64,000 nt of DNA from NCBI GenBank assembly GCA_963932145.1, contig OZ010611.1:56243292-56307291 (forward strand). Reading direction: 5' to 3'. This stretch comes from Acanthosepion lycidas. Lineage: Eukaryota > Mollusca > Cephalopoda > Sepiida > Sepiidae. Numbering within the stretch: position 1 is the stretch's first letter; the number at the start of each line of letters is the position of its first letter. The translations under genes and the position numbers were made by a program. Shown piece after piece: positions 48,391 through 60,064 of the stretch. The notes beneath the pieces were generated by a model that was not told where the DNA came from, did not search any database, and saw only the letters and a list, made by a program, of their open reading frames with translations.

Positions 48391-50199
48391 TGGTTTAAAT
48401 TATGTTTCATTCTAATTCGTAGAAATGGAGTAGCGTGCAATGGTGTCGTATCATACAACAGTGAGTTAGGAGAAAAAATTTGTGGGCACAAAATGGGTGA
48501 TCAGTGGCTTATTCTCTGCTGTTTGTGCCTTGTCTTTAGCTTTTTCTTCTATATTTAACTTTATGTAGAGGCTAGGCACCTTTCTAAATCTTGGTTGAAA
48601 TTATTTTTCATTCTAATTCATAGAAATGGAGTAGCGTGCAATGGTGTCGTCTCATACAACAGTGAGTTAGGAGAAAAAATTTGTGGGCACAAAATGAGTG
48701 ATCAGTGTCTTATTCTCTTCTGTTTGTGCCTTGTCTTTAGTTTTTTCTTCTATATTTAACTTTATGTAGAGGCTAGACCCCCCTCTAAATCTTGGTTGAA
48801 ATTATTTTTCATTCTAATTCATAGAAATGGAGTAGCGTGCAATGGTGTCGTCTCATATAACAGTGAGTTAGGAGAAAAAATTCGTGCGCACGAAATGGGT
48901 GATCAGTGTCTTATTCTCTTCTGTTTGTGCCTTGTCTTTAGCTTTTACTTCTATATTTAACTTTATGTAGAGGCTAGGCCCCCATCTAAATCTTGGTTGA
49001 AATTATTTTTCATTCTAATTCGTAGAAATGGAGTAGCGTGCAATGGTGTCGTCTCATACAACAGTGAGTTAGGAGAAAAAATTTGTGGGCACAAAATGGG
49101 TGATCAGTGGCTTATTCTCTGCTGTTTGTGCCTTGTCTTTAGCTTTTTCTTCTATATTTAACTTTATGTAGAGGCTAGGCCCTTTTCTAAATCTTGATTG
49201 AAATTATTTTTCATTCTAATTCATAGGAATGGAGTAGCGAGCAATGGTGTCGTCTCATACAACAGTGAGTTAGGAGTAAAAATTTGTGGGCACAAAATGG
49301 GTGATCAGTGTCTTATTCTCTGCTGTTTGTGCCTTGTCTTTAGCTTTTTCTTCTATATTTAACTTTATGTAGATGCTAGGCACCTTTCTAAAACTTGGTT
49401 GAAATTATTTTTCATTCTAATTCATAGAAATGGAGTAGCGTGCAATGGTGTCGTCTCATACAACAGTGAGTTAGGAGAAAAAATTTGTGGGCACAAAATG
49501 AGTGATCAGTGTCTTATTCTCTTCTGTTTGTGCCTTGTCTTTAGCTTTTTCTTCTATATTTAACTTTATGTAGAGGCTAGACCCCCCTCTAAATCTTGGT
49601 TGAAATTATTTTTCATTCTAATTCATAGAAATGGAGTAGCGTGCAATGGTGTCGTCTCATATAACAGTGAGTTAGGAGAAAAAATTTGTGCGCACAAAAT
49701 GGGCGATCAGTGTCTTATTCTCTTCTGTTTGTGCCTTGTCTTTAGCTTTTTCTTCTATATTTAAATTTATGTAGAGGCTAGGCCCCCCTATAAATCTTGG
49801 TTGAAATTATTTTTCATTCTAATTAATAGAAATGGAGTAGCGTGCAATGGTGTCGTCTCATACAACTGTGAGTTAGGAGAAAAAATTTGTGGGCACAAAA
49901 TGGTTGATCAGTGTCTTATGCTCTTCTGTTTGTACCTTGTCTTTAGCTTTTTCTTCTATATTTAACATTATGTAGAGGCTAGGCCCCCCTCTAAATCTTG
50001 GTTGAAATTATTTTTCATTCTAATTCATAGAAATGTAGTAGCGTGCAATGGTGTCGTCTCATACAACAGTGAGTTAGGAGAAAAAATTTGTGGGCACAAA
50101 ATGGGTGATCAGTGGCTTATTCTCTGCTGTTTGTGCCTTGTCTTTAGCTTTTTCTTCTATATTTAACTTTATGTAGAGGCTAGGCCCTTTTCTAAATCT
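48391..50199 (+). repeat. 9-mer HOR unit 2
   Basis: The same nine monomers as unit 1 at an offset of exactly 1,809 bp. Private changes include GTCGTATCATAC near 48,447 and GTAGATGCTAGG with CTAAAACTTGG near 49,370-49,395. The last five monomers double as the first 5-mer HOR unit. Confidence 0.87.
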
Positions 50200-50225
50200 T
50201 GATTGAAATTATTTTTCATTCTAAT
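49221..50225 (+). repeat. 5-mer HOR unit 1
   Basis: Exactly 1,005 bp, five full-length monomers starting at the TCATAGGAATGG type. It carries GGTTGATCAG in its fourth monomer, where the next unit has GGGTGATCAG. Confidence 0.87.
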
Positions 50226-51230
50226 TCATAGGAATGGAGTAGCGAGCAATGGTGTCGTCTCATACAACAGTGAGTTAGGAGTAAAAATTTGTGGGCACAA
50301 AATGGGTGATCAGTGTCTTATTCTCTGCTGTTTGTGCCTTGTCTTTAGCTTTTTCTTCTATATTTAACTTTATGTAGAGGCTAGGCACCTTTCTAAATCT
50401 TGGTTGAAATTATTTTTCATTCTAATTCATAGAAATGGAGTAGCGTGCAATGGTGTCGTCTCATACAACAGTGAGTTAGGAGAAAAAATTTGTGGGCACA
50501 AAATGAGTGATCAGTGTCTTATTCTCTTCTGTTTGTGCCTTGTCTTTAGCTTTTTCTTCTATATTTAACTTTATGTAGAGGCTAGACCCCCCTCTAAATC
50601 TTGGTTGAAATTATTTTTCATTCTAATTCATAGAAATGGAGTAGCGTGCAATGGTGTCGTCTCATATAACAGTGAGTTAGGAGAAAAAATTTGTGCGCAC
50701 AAAATGGGCGATCAGTGTCTTATTCTCTTCTGTTTGTGCCTTGTCTTTAGCTTTTTCTTCTATATTTAAATTTATGTAGAGGCTAGGCCCCCCTATAAAT
50801 CTTGGTTGAAATTATTTTTCATTCTAATTAATAGAAATGGAGTAGCGTGCAATGGTGTCGTCTCATACAACTGTGAGTTAGGAGAAAAAATTTGTGGGCA
50901 CAAAATGGGTGATCAGTGTCTTATGCTCTTCTGTTTGTACCTTGTCTTTAGCTTTTTCTTCTATATTTAACATTATGTAGAGGCTAGGCCCCCCTCTAAA
51001 TCTTGGTTGAAATTATTTTTCATTCTAATTCATAGAAATGTAGTAGCGTGCAATGGTGTCGTCTCATACAACAGTGAGTTAGGAGAAAAAATTTGTGGGC
51101 ACAAAATGGGTGATCAGTGGCTTATTCTCTGCTGTTTGTGCCTTGTCTTTAGCTTTTTCTTCTATATTTAACTTTATGTAGAGGCTAGGCCCTTTTCTAA
51201 ATCTTGATTGAAATTATTTTTCATTCTAAT
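50226..51230 (+). repeat. 5-mer HOR unit 2
   Basis: Exactly 1,005 bp and nearly identical to the preceding unit, including the TAAATTTATG and CCCCTATAAATC ending of its third monomer and the GTACCTTGTC/AACATTATG ending of its fourth. Confidence 0.88.
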
Positions 51231-52034
51231 TCATAGGAATGGAGTAGCGAGCAATGGTGTCGTCTCATACAACAGTGAGTTAGGAGTAAAAATTTGTGGG
51301 CACAAAATGGGTGATCAGTGTCTTATTCTCTGCTGTTTGTGCCTTGTCTTTAGCTTTTTCTTCTATATTTAACTTTATGTAGAGGCTAGGCACCTTTCTA
51401 AATCTTGGTTGAAATTATTTTTCATTCTAATTCATAGAAATGGAGTAGCGTGCAATGGTGTCGTCTCATACAACAGTGAGTTAGGAGAAAAAATTTGTGG
51501 GCACAAAATGAGTGATCAGTGTCTTATTCTCTTCTGTTTGTGCCTTGTCTTTAGCTTTTTCTTCTATATTTAACTTTATGTAGAGGCTAGACCCCCCTCT
51601 AAATCTTGGTTGAAATTATTTTTCATTCTAATTCATAGAAATGGAGTAGCGTGCAATGGTGTCGTCTCATATAACAGTGAGTTAGGAGAAAAAATTTGTG
51701 CGCACAAAATGGGCGATCAGTGTCTTATTCTCTTCTGTTTGTGCCTTGTCTTTAGCTTTTTCTTCTATATTTAACTTTATGTAGAGGGTAGGCCCCCCTC
51801 TAAATCTTGGTTGAAATTATTTTTCATTCTAATTCGTAGAAATGGAGTAGCGTTCAATGGTGTCGTCTCATACAACAGTGAGTTAGGAGAAAAAATTTGT
51901 GGGCACAAAATGGGTGATCAGTGGCTTATTCTCTGCTGTTTGTGCCTTGTCTTTAGCTTTTTCTTCTATATTTAACTTTGTGTAGAGGCTAGGCCCTTTT
52001 CTAAATCTTGGTTGAAATTATTTTTCATTCTAAT
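51231..52034 (+). repeat. 5-mer HOR unit 3, shortened to 4 monomers
   Basis: It starts as the other 5-mer units do, but the GGGCGATC monomer ends with AGGGTAGGCCCCCC. A TCGTAG...GCGTTCAATGG monomer follows, in place of the TAATAG and TGTAGTAGCG types. The next TCATAGGAATGG monomer is 804 bp away. The GCGTTCAATGG monomer recurs 3,213 bp downstream (55,064). Confidence 0.83.
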
Positions 52035-52436
52035 TCATAGGAATGGAGTAGCGAGCAATGGTGTCGTCTCATACAACAATGAGTTAGGAGTAAAAATTTG
52101 TGGGCACAAAATGGGTGATCAGTGTCTTATTCTCTGCTGTTTGTGCCTTGTCTTTAGCTTTTTCTTCTATATTTAACTTTATGTAGAGGCTAGGCACATT
52201 TCTAAATCTTGGTTGAAATTATTTTTCATTCTAATTCATAGAAATGGAGTAGCGTGCAATGGTGTCGTCTCATACAACAGTGAGTTAGGAGAAAAAATTT
52301 GTGGGCACAAAATGAGTGATCAGTGTCTTATTCTCTTCTGTTTGTGCCTTGTCTTTAGCTTTTTCTTCTATATTTAACTTTATGTAGAGGCTAGACCCCC
52401 CTCTAAATCTTGGTTGAAATTATTTTTCATTCTAAT

Positions 52437-53036
52437 TCATAGAAATGGAGTAGCGTGCAATGGTGTCGTCTCATATAACATTGAGTTAGGAGAAAAATTT
52501 GTGGGCATAAAATGGGTGATCAGTGTCTTATTCTCTTCTGTTTGTGCCTTGTCTTTAGCTTTTTCTTCTATATTTAACTTTATGTAGAGGCTAGGCCCCC
52601 CTCTAAAACTTGGTTGAAATTATTTTTCATTCTAATTAATAGAAATGGAGTAGCGTGCAATGGTGTCGTCTCATACAACATTGATTTAGGAGAAAAATTT
52701 GTTGGCACAAAATGTGTGATCAGTGTCTTATTCTCTTACGTTTGTGCCTTGTCTTTAGCTTTTTCTTCTATATTTAACATTATGTAGAGGCTAGCCCCCC
52801 TCTAAATCTTGGTTGAAATTATTTTTCATTCTAATTCATAGATATGGAGTAACGAGCAATGGTGTCGTCTCATACAACAGTGAGTTAGGAGAAAAAATTT
52901 GTTGGAACAAAATTGGTGATCAGTGTCTTATTCTCTTCTGTTTGTGCCTTATCTTTAGCTTTTACTTCTATATTTAACTTTATGTAGAGGCTAGGCACCT
53001 TTCTAAATCTTGGTTGAAATTATTTTTCATTCTAAT
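52437..53036 (+). repeat. Dispersed 3-monomer block, copy 1
   Basis: Three consecutive monomers have private markers: one with ACATTGAGTTAGG, GGGCATAAAATGG and CTCTAAAACTTGG; one with ACATTGATTTAGG, AAATGTGTG, CTCTTACGTTTG and GCTAGCCCCCC; and one with TCATAGATATGG, GTTGGAACAAAATTGG and CCTTATCTTTAG. The block is just under 600 bp because two of its monomers are short. Confidence 0.85.
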
Positions 53037-54980
53037 TTATAGAAATGGAGTAGCGTGCAATGGTGTCGTCTCATACAACAGTGAGTTAGGAGAAAAAATT
53101 TGTGGGCACAAAATGAGTGATCAGTGTCTTATTCTCTTCTGTTTGTGCCTTGTCTTTAGCTTTTTCTTCTATATTTAACTTTATGTAGAGGCTAGACCCC
53201 CCTCTAAATCTTGGTTGAAATTATTTTTCATTCTAATTCATAGAAATGGAGTAGCGTGCAATGGTGTCGTCTCATATAACAGTGAGTTAGGAGAAAAAAT
53301 TTGTGCGCACAAAATGGGTGATCAGTGTCTTATTCTCTTCTGTTTGTGCCTTGTCTTTAGCTTTTTCTTCTATATTTAAATTTATGTAGAGGCTAGGCAC
53401 CCCTATAAATCTTGGTTGAAATTATTTTTCATTCTAATTAATAGAAATGGAGTAGCGTGCAATGGTGTCGTCTCATACAACTGTGAGTTAGGAGAAAAAA
53501 TTTGTGGGCACAAAATGGGTGATCAGTGTTTTATTCTCTTCTGTTTGTGCCTTGTCTTTAGCTTTTTCTTCTATATTTAACTTTATGTAGAGGGTAGGCC
53601 CCCCTCTAAATCTTGGTTTAAATTATGTTTCATTCTAATTCGTAGAAATGGAGTAGCGTGCAATGGTGTCGTCTCATACAACAGTGAGTTAGGAGAAAAA
53701 ATTTGTGGGCACAAAATGGGTGATCAGTGGCTTATTCTCTGCTGTTTGTGCCTTGTCTTTAGCTTTTTCTTCTATATTTAACTTTATGTAGAGGCTAGGC
53801 ACCTTTCTAAATCTTGGTTGAAATTATTTTTCATTCTAATTCATAGAAATGGAGTAGCGTGCAATGGTGTCGTCTCATACAACAGTGAGTTAGGAGAAAA
53901 AATTTGTGGGCACAAAATGAGTGATCAGTGTCTTATTCTCTTCTGTTTGTGCCTTGTCTTTAGTTTTTTCTTCTATATTTAACTTTATGTAGAGGCTAGA
54001 CCCCCCTCTAAATCTTGGTTGAAATTATTTTTCATTCTAATTCATAGAAATGGAGTAGCGTGCAATGGTGTCGTCTCATATAACAGTGAGTTAGGAGAAA
54101 AAATTCGTGCGCACGAAATGGGTGATCAGTGTCTTATTCTCTTCTGTTTGTGCCTTGTCTTTAGCTTTTACTTCTATATTTAACTTTATGTAGAGGCTAG
54201 GCCCCCATCTAAATCTTGGTTGAAATTATTTTTCATTCTAATTCGTAGAAATGGAGTAGCGTGCAATGGTGTTGTCTCATACAACAGTGAGTTAGGAGAA
54301 AAAATTTGTGGGCACAAAATGGGTGATCAGTGGCTTATTCTCTGCTGTTTGTGCCTTGTCTTTAGCTTTTTCTTCTATATTTAACTTTATGTAGAGGCTA
54401 GGCCCTTTTCTAAATCTTGATTGAAATTATTTTTCATTCTAATTCATAGGAATGGAGTAGCGAGCAATGGTGTCGTCTCATACAACAGTGAGTTAGGAGT
54501 AAAAATTTGTGGGCACAAAATGGGTGATCAGTGTCTTATTCTCTGCTGTTTGTGCCTTGTCTTTACCTTTTTCTTCTATATTTAACTTTATGTAGAGCCT
54601 AGGCACCTTTCTAAATCTTGGTTGAAATTATTTTTCATTCTAATTCATAGAAATGGAGTAGCGTGCAATGGTGTCGTCTCATACAACAGTGAGTTAGGAG
54701 AAAAAATTTGTGGGCACAAAATGAGTGATCAGTGTCTTATTCTCTTCTGTTTGTGCCTTGTCTTTAGCTTTTTCTTCTATATTTAACTTTATGTAGAGGC
54801 TAGACCCCCCTCTAAATCTTGGTTGAAATTATTTTTCATTCTAATTCATAGAAATGGAGTAGCGTGCAATGGTGTCGTCTCATATAACAGTGAGTTAGGA
54901 GAAAAAATTTGTGCGCACAAAATGGGCGATCAGTGTCTTATTCTCTTCTGTTTGTGCCTTGTCTTTAGCTTTTTCTTCTA
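53033..54980 (+). repeat. About 1.95-kb copy of 46,001-47,950
   Basis: The unusual TAATTTATAG, TTGGTTTAAATTATG, ATTCGTGCGCACG, TCATAGGAATGG and GGGCGATCAG markers all recur in the same order at a constant offset of about 7,032 bp (35 monomers less three bases). The match stops in the GGGCGATC monomer: here it ends TATTTTACTTTATG with AGGGTAGG, whereas the other copy ends TAAATTTATG with CCCCTATAAATC. It includes most of a third 9-mer unit, displaced from the other two. Confidence 0.87.
53300..53313. other. Example of the GTGCGCAC subfamily palindrome
   Basis: TTTGTGCGCACAAA is self-complementary. This centre-CG form is found in many monomers across the array, for example in 11,800-13,000, 15,100-28,600 and 43,400-57,400. 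The majority form, with centre GG, has 6-bp arms only, and the GTTGGCAC form has the left arm broken. Confidence 0.8.
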
Positions 54981-55649
54981 TATTTTACTTTATGTAGAGG
55001 GTAGGCCCCCCTCTAAATCTTGGTTGAAATTATTTTTCATTCTAATTCGTAGAAATGGAGTAGCGTTCAATGGTGTCGTCTCATACAACAGTGAGTTAGG
55101 AGAATAAATTTGTGGGCACAAAATGGGTGATCAGTGGCTTATTCTCTGCTGTTTGTGCCTTGTCTTTAGCTTTTTCTTCTATATTTAACTTTATGTAGAG
55201 GCTAGGCCCTTTTCTAAATCTTGGTTGAAATTATTTTTCATTCTAATTCATAGGAATGGAGTAGCGAGCAATGGTGTCGTCTCATACAACAGTGAGTTAG
55301 GAGAAAAAATTTGTCGGCACAAAATGAGTGATCAGTGTCTTATTCTCTTCTGTTTGTGCCTTGTCTTTAGCTTTTTCTTCTATATTTAACTTTATGTAGA
55401 GGCTAGACCCCCCTCTAAATCTTGGTTGAAATTATTTTTCATTCTAATTCATAGAAATGGAGTAGCGTGCAATGGTGTCGTCTCATATAACAGTGAGTTA
55501 GGAGAAAAAATTTGTGCGCACAAAATGGGTGATCAGTGTCTTATTCTCTTCTGTTTGTGCCTTGTCTTTAGCTTTTTCTTCTATATTTAAATTTATGTAG
55601 AGGCTAGGCCCCCCTATAAATCTTGGTTGAAATTATTTTTCATTCTAAT

Positions 55650-56249
55650 TAATAGAAATGGAGTAGCGTGCAATGGTGTCGTCTCATACAACATTGAGTT
55701 AGGAGAAAAATTTGTGGGCATAAAATGGGTGATCAGTGTCTTATTCTCTTCTGTTTGTGCCTTGTCTTTAGCTTTTTCTTCTATATTTCACTTTATGTAG
55801 AGGCTAGGCCCCCCTCTAAAACTTGGTTGAAATTATTTTTCATTCTAATTAATAGAAATGGAGTAGCGTGCAATGGTGTCGTCTCATACAACATTGATTT
55901 AGGAGAAAAATTTGTTGGCACAAAATGTGTGATCAGTGTCTTATTCTCTTACGTTTGTGCCTTGTCTTTAGCTTTTTCTTCTATATTTAACATTATGTAG
56001 AGGCTAGCCCCCCTCTAAATCTTGGTTGAAATTATTTTTCATTCTAATTCATAGATATGGAGTAGCGAGCAATGGTGTCGTCTCATACAACAGTGAGTTA
56101 GGAGAAAAAATTTGTTGGAACAAAATTGGTGATCAGTGTCTTATTCTCTTCTGTTTGTGCCTTGTCTTTAGCTTTTTCTTCTATATTTAACTTTATGTAG
56201 AGGCTAGGCACCTTTCTAAATCTTGGTTGAAATTATTTTTCATTCTAAT
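55650..56249 (+). repeat. Dispersed 3-monomer block, copy 2
   Basis: Same three marker monomers, in order, 3,213 bp downstream of copy 1. It differs in TATTTCACTTTATG in place of TATTTAACTTTATG, which removes the usual stop in one frame, and in GTAGCGAG where copy 1 has GTAACGAG. Confidence 0.85.
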
Positions 56250-58058
56250 TCATAGAAATGGAGTAGCGTGCAATGGTGTCGTCTCATACAACAGTGAGTT
56301 AGGAGAAAAAATTTGTGGGCACAAAATGAGTGATCAGTGTCTTATTCTCTTCTGTTTGTGCCTTGTCTTTAGCTTTTTCTTCTATATTTAACTTTATGTA
56401 GAGGCTAGGCCCCCCTATAAATCTTGGTTGAAATTATTTTTCATTCTAATTAATAGAAATGGAGTAGCGTGCAATGGTGTCGTCTCATACAACTGTGAGT
56501 TAGGAGAAAAAATTTGTGGGCACAAAATGGGTGATCAGTGTCTTATGCTCTTCTGTTTGTGCCTTGTCTTTAGCTTTTTCTTCTATATTTAACATTATGT
56601 AGAGGCTAGGCCCCCCTCTAAATCTTGGTTGAAATTATTTTTCATTCTAATTCATAGAAATGTAGTAGCGTGCAATGGTGTCGTCTCATACAACAGTGAG
56701 TTAGGAGAAAAAATTTGTTGGCACATAGTGGGTGATCAGTGTTTTATTCTCTTCTGTTTGGGCCTTGTCTTTAGCTTTTTCTTCTATATTTAACTTTATG
56801 TAGAGGGTAGGCCCCCCTCTAAATCTTGGTTGAAATTATTTTTCATTCTAATTCGTAGAAATGGAGTAGCGTGCAATGGTGTCGTCTCATACAACAGTGA
56901 GTTAGGAGAAAAAATTTGTGGGCACAAAATGGGTGATCAGTGTCTTATTCTCTGCTGTTTGTGCCTTGTCTTTAGCTTTTTCTTCTATATTTAACTTTAT
57001 GTAGAGGCTAGGCACCTTTCTAAATCTTGGTTGAAATTATTTTTCATTCTAATTCATAGAAATGGAGTAGCGTGCAATGGTGTCGTCTCATACAACAGTG
57101 AGTTAGGAGAAAAAATTTGTGGGCACAAAATGAGTGATCAGTGTCTTATTCTCTTCTGTTTGTGCCTTGTCTTTAGCTTTTTCTTCTATATTTAACTTTA
57201 TGTAGAGGCTAGACCCCCCTCTAAATCTTGGTTGAAATTATTTTTCATTCTAATTCATAGAAATGGAGTAGCGTGCAATGGTGTCGTCTCATATAACAGT
57301 GAGTTAGGAGAAAAAATTTGTGCGCACAAAATGGGTGATCAGTGTCTTATTCTCTTCTGTTTGTGCCTTGTCTTTAGCTTTTTCTTCTATATTTAAATTT
57401 ATGTAGAGGCTAGGCCCCCCTATAAATGTTGGTTGAAATTATTTTTCATTCTAATTCATAGAAATGTAGTAGCGTGCAATGGTGTCGTCTCATACAACAG
57501 TGAGTTAGGAGAAAAAATTTGTTGGCACAAAGTGGGTGATCAGTGTTTTATTCTCTTCTGTTTGTGCCTTGTCTTTAGCTTTTTCTTCTATATTTAACTT
57601 TATGTAGAGGGTAGGCCCCCCTCTAAATCTTGGTTGAAATTATTTTTCATTCTAATTCGTAGAAATGGAGTAGCGTGCAATGGTGTCGTCTCATACAACA
57701 GTGAGTTAGGAGAAAAAATTTCTGGGCACAAAATGGGGGATCAGTGTCTTATTCTCTTCTGTTTGTACCTTGTCTTTAGCTTTTTCTTCTATATTTAACT
57801 TTATGTAGAGGCTAGGCCCCTTTCTAAATCTTGGATGAAATTATTTTTCGTTCTAATTCATAGAAATGGAGTAGCGTGCTATGGTGTCGTCTCATACAAC
57901 AGTGAGTTAGGATAAAAAATTTGTGGGCATAAAATGGATGATCAGTGTCTTATTCTCTTCTGTTTGTGCCTTGTCTTTAGCTTTTTCTTCTACATTTAAC
58001 TTTATGTAGAGGCTAGGCCCCTTTCTAAATCTTGGTTGAAATTATTTTTCATTCTAAT
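56250..58058 (+). repeat. Mosaic linker between 3-monomer blocks
   Basis: Nine monomers, assembled from types also seen in the 9-mer HOR (AAATGAGTG, CAACTG with TATGCTC, GTGCGC) and from a CACAAAGTGG/GTGTTTTATT type (56,722 as CACATAGTGG; 57,530; recurring at 62,344). The monomer with TTTCTGGGCAC at 57,719 and its follower with GTGCTATGG recur at 63,543-63,880, an offset of 5,824 bp (29 monomers less five bases). Confidence 0.75.
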
Positions 58059-58658
58059 TCATAGAAATGGAGTAGCGTGCAATGGTGTCGTCTCATACAA
58101 CATTGAGTAAGGAGAAAAATTTGTGGGCATAAAATGGGTGATCAGTCTCTTATTCTCTTCTGTTTGTGCCTTGTCTTTAGCTTTTTCTTCTATATTTAAC
58201 TTTATGTAGAGGCTAGGCCCCCCTCTAAAACTTGGTTGAAATTATTTTTCATTCTAATTAATAGAAATGGAGTAGCGTGCAATGGTGTCGTCTCATACAA
58301 CAGTGATTTAGGAGAAAAATTTGTTGGCACAAAATGTGTGATCAGTGTCTTATTCTCTTATGTTTGTGCCTTGTCTTTAGCTTTTTCTTCTATATTTAAC
58401 ATTATGTAGAGGCTAGCCCCCCTCTAAATCTTGGTTGAAATTATTTTTCATTCTAATTCATAGATATGGAGTAGCGAGCAATGGTGTCGTCTCATACAAC
58501 AGTGAGTTAGGAGAAAAAATTTGTTGGAACAAAATTGGTGATCAGTGTCTTATTCTCTGCTGTTTGTGCCTTATCTTTAGCTCTTACTTCTATATTTAAC
58601 TTTATGTAGAGGCTAGGCCCCTTTCTAAATCTTGGTTGAAATTATTTTTCATTCTAAT
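58059..58658 (+). repeat. Dispersed 3-monomer block, copy 3
   Basis: The same three marker monomers lie 2,409 bp downstream of copy 2. This copy is more diverged: GAGTAAGGAG, GATCAGTCTC, CTCTTATGTTTG and a TGCTGT variant in the third monomer. It is followed directly by the AACATCGAATTAGG monomer that opens the next block. Confidence 0.8.
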
Positions 58659-60064
58659 TCATAGAAATGGAGTAGCGTGCAATGGTGTCGTCTCATACAA
58701 CATCGAATTAGGAAAAAAACTCTCTGGGCACAAAATGGGTGATCAGAGACTTATTCTCTTCTCTTTGTTCCTTGTCTTTAGCTTTTTCTTGTATATTTAA
58801 GTTTATGTAGAGGATAGGCCCCCCTCTAAATCTTGGTTGAAATTATTTATCATTCTAATTAATAGAAATGGAGTAGCGTGCAATGGTGTCGTCCCATACA
58901 ACAGCGAATTAGGAAAAAAAATTTGTGGGCACAAAATGGGTGATCAGTGTCTTATTCTCTTCTCTTTGTGCCTCGTCTTTAGCTTTTTCTTCTATATTTA
59001 ACTTTATGTAGAGGCTAGGCCCCTTTCTAAATCTTGGTTGAAATTATTTTTCATTCTAATTCATAGAAATGGAGTAGCGTGCAATGGTGTCGTCTCATGC
59101 AACAGTGAGTTAGGAGAAAAAATTTGTGGGCACAAAATGGGTGATCAGTGTCTTATTCTCTTCTGTTTGTGCCTTGTCTTTAGCTTTTTCTTCTATATTT
59201 AACTTTATTTAAAGGCTAGGCCCCTTTCTAAATCTTGGTTGAAATTATTTTTCATTCTAATTCATAGAAATGGAGTAGCGTGCAATGGTGTCGTCTCATG
59301 CAACAGTGAGTTAGGAGAAAAATTTTGTGGGCACAAAATGGGTGATAAGTGTCTTATTCTCTTCTGTTTGTGCCTTGTCTTTAGCTTTTCCTTCTATATT
59401 TAACTTTATGTAGAGGATAGGCCCCCCTCTAAATCTTGGTTGAAATTATTTTTCATTCTAATTCATAGAAATGGAGTAGCGTGCAATGGTGTCGTCTCAT
59501 ACAACAGTGCGTTAGTAGAAAAAATTTGTGGGCACAAAATGGGGAATCAGTGTCTCATTCTCTTCTGTTTGTACCTTGTCTTTAGCTTTTTCTTCTATAT
59601 TTAACTTTATGTAGAGGCTAGGCCCCCCCGTAATCTTGGTTGAAATTATTTTTCATTCTAATTCATAGAAATGGAGTAGCATGTAATGGTGTCGTCCCAT
59701 ACAACAGCGAATTAGGAAAAAAACTTTGTGGGCACAAAATGGGTGATCAGAGTCTTATACTCTTCTCTTTGTGCCTTGTCTTTAGCTTTTTCTTCTATAT
59801 TTAACTTTATGTAGAGGCTAGGCCACCCTCTAAAACTTGGTTGAAATTATTTTTCATTCTAATTCATAGAAATGGAGTAGCGTGCAATGGTGTTGTCTCA
59901 AACAACAGTGAGTTAGGAGAAAAAATTTGTGGGCACAAAATGGGTGATCAGTGTCTTAATCTCTTCTGTTTGTGCCTTGTCTTTAGCTTTTTCTTGTATA
60001 TTTAACTTTATGTAGAGGATAGGCCCCCCTCTAAATCTTGGTTGAAATTATTTTTCATTCTAAT

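Larger units (their letters stand above)
46001..52034 (+). repeat. 9-monomer and derived 5-monomer HOR array
   Basis: The marker TTGGTTTAAATTATG at 46,581 and 48,390, ATTCGTGCGCACG at 47,071 and 48,880, and TCATAGGAATGG at 47,412 and 49,221 are each 1,809 bp apart (nine monomers exactly). From 49,221 the TCATAGGAATGG monomer then recurs at 50,226 and 51,231, 1,005 bp apart (five monomers exactly). The five-monomer unit equals the second part of the nine-monomer unit: a TCATAGG/GCGAGC type, an AAATGAGTG/GCTAGACCC type, a GTGCGC/GGGCGATC type, a TAATAG/CAACTG/TATGCTC type, and a TGTAGTAGCG/TGGCTT type. The shorter HOR therefore arose by loss of four monomers and re-amplification. Confidence 0.9.

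Noticed and set aside
54823-55107. 94-codon open frame
   Set aside because: It starts at TTG and reads through one lost TAA (TATTTTACTT). It is two turns of the satellite, ended by a chance AATAAA change in the next monomer. It is not a gene.
55725-56000. 91-codon open frame with an ATG start
   Set aside because: It reads through a TATTTCACTT variant and then changes frame because of short monomers. The related copies at 52.4 and 58.1 kb do not conserve it.
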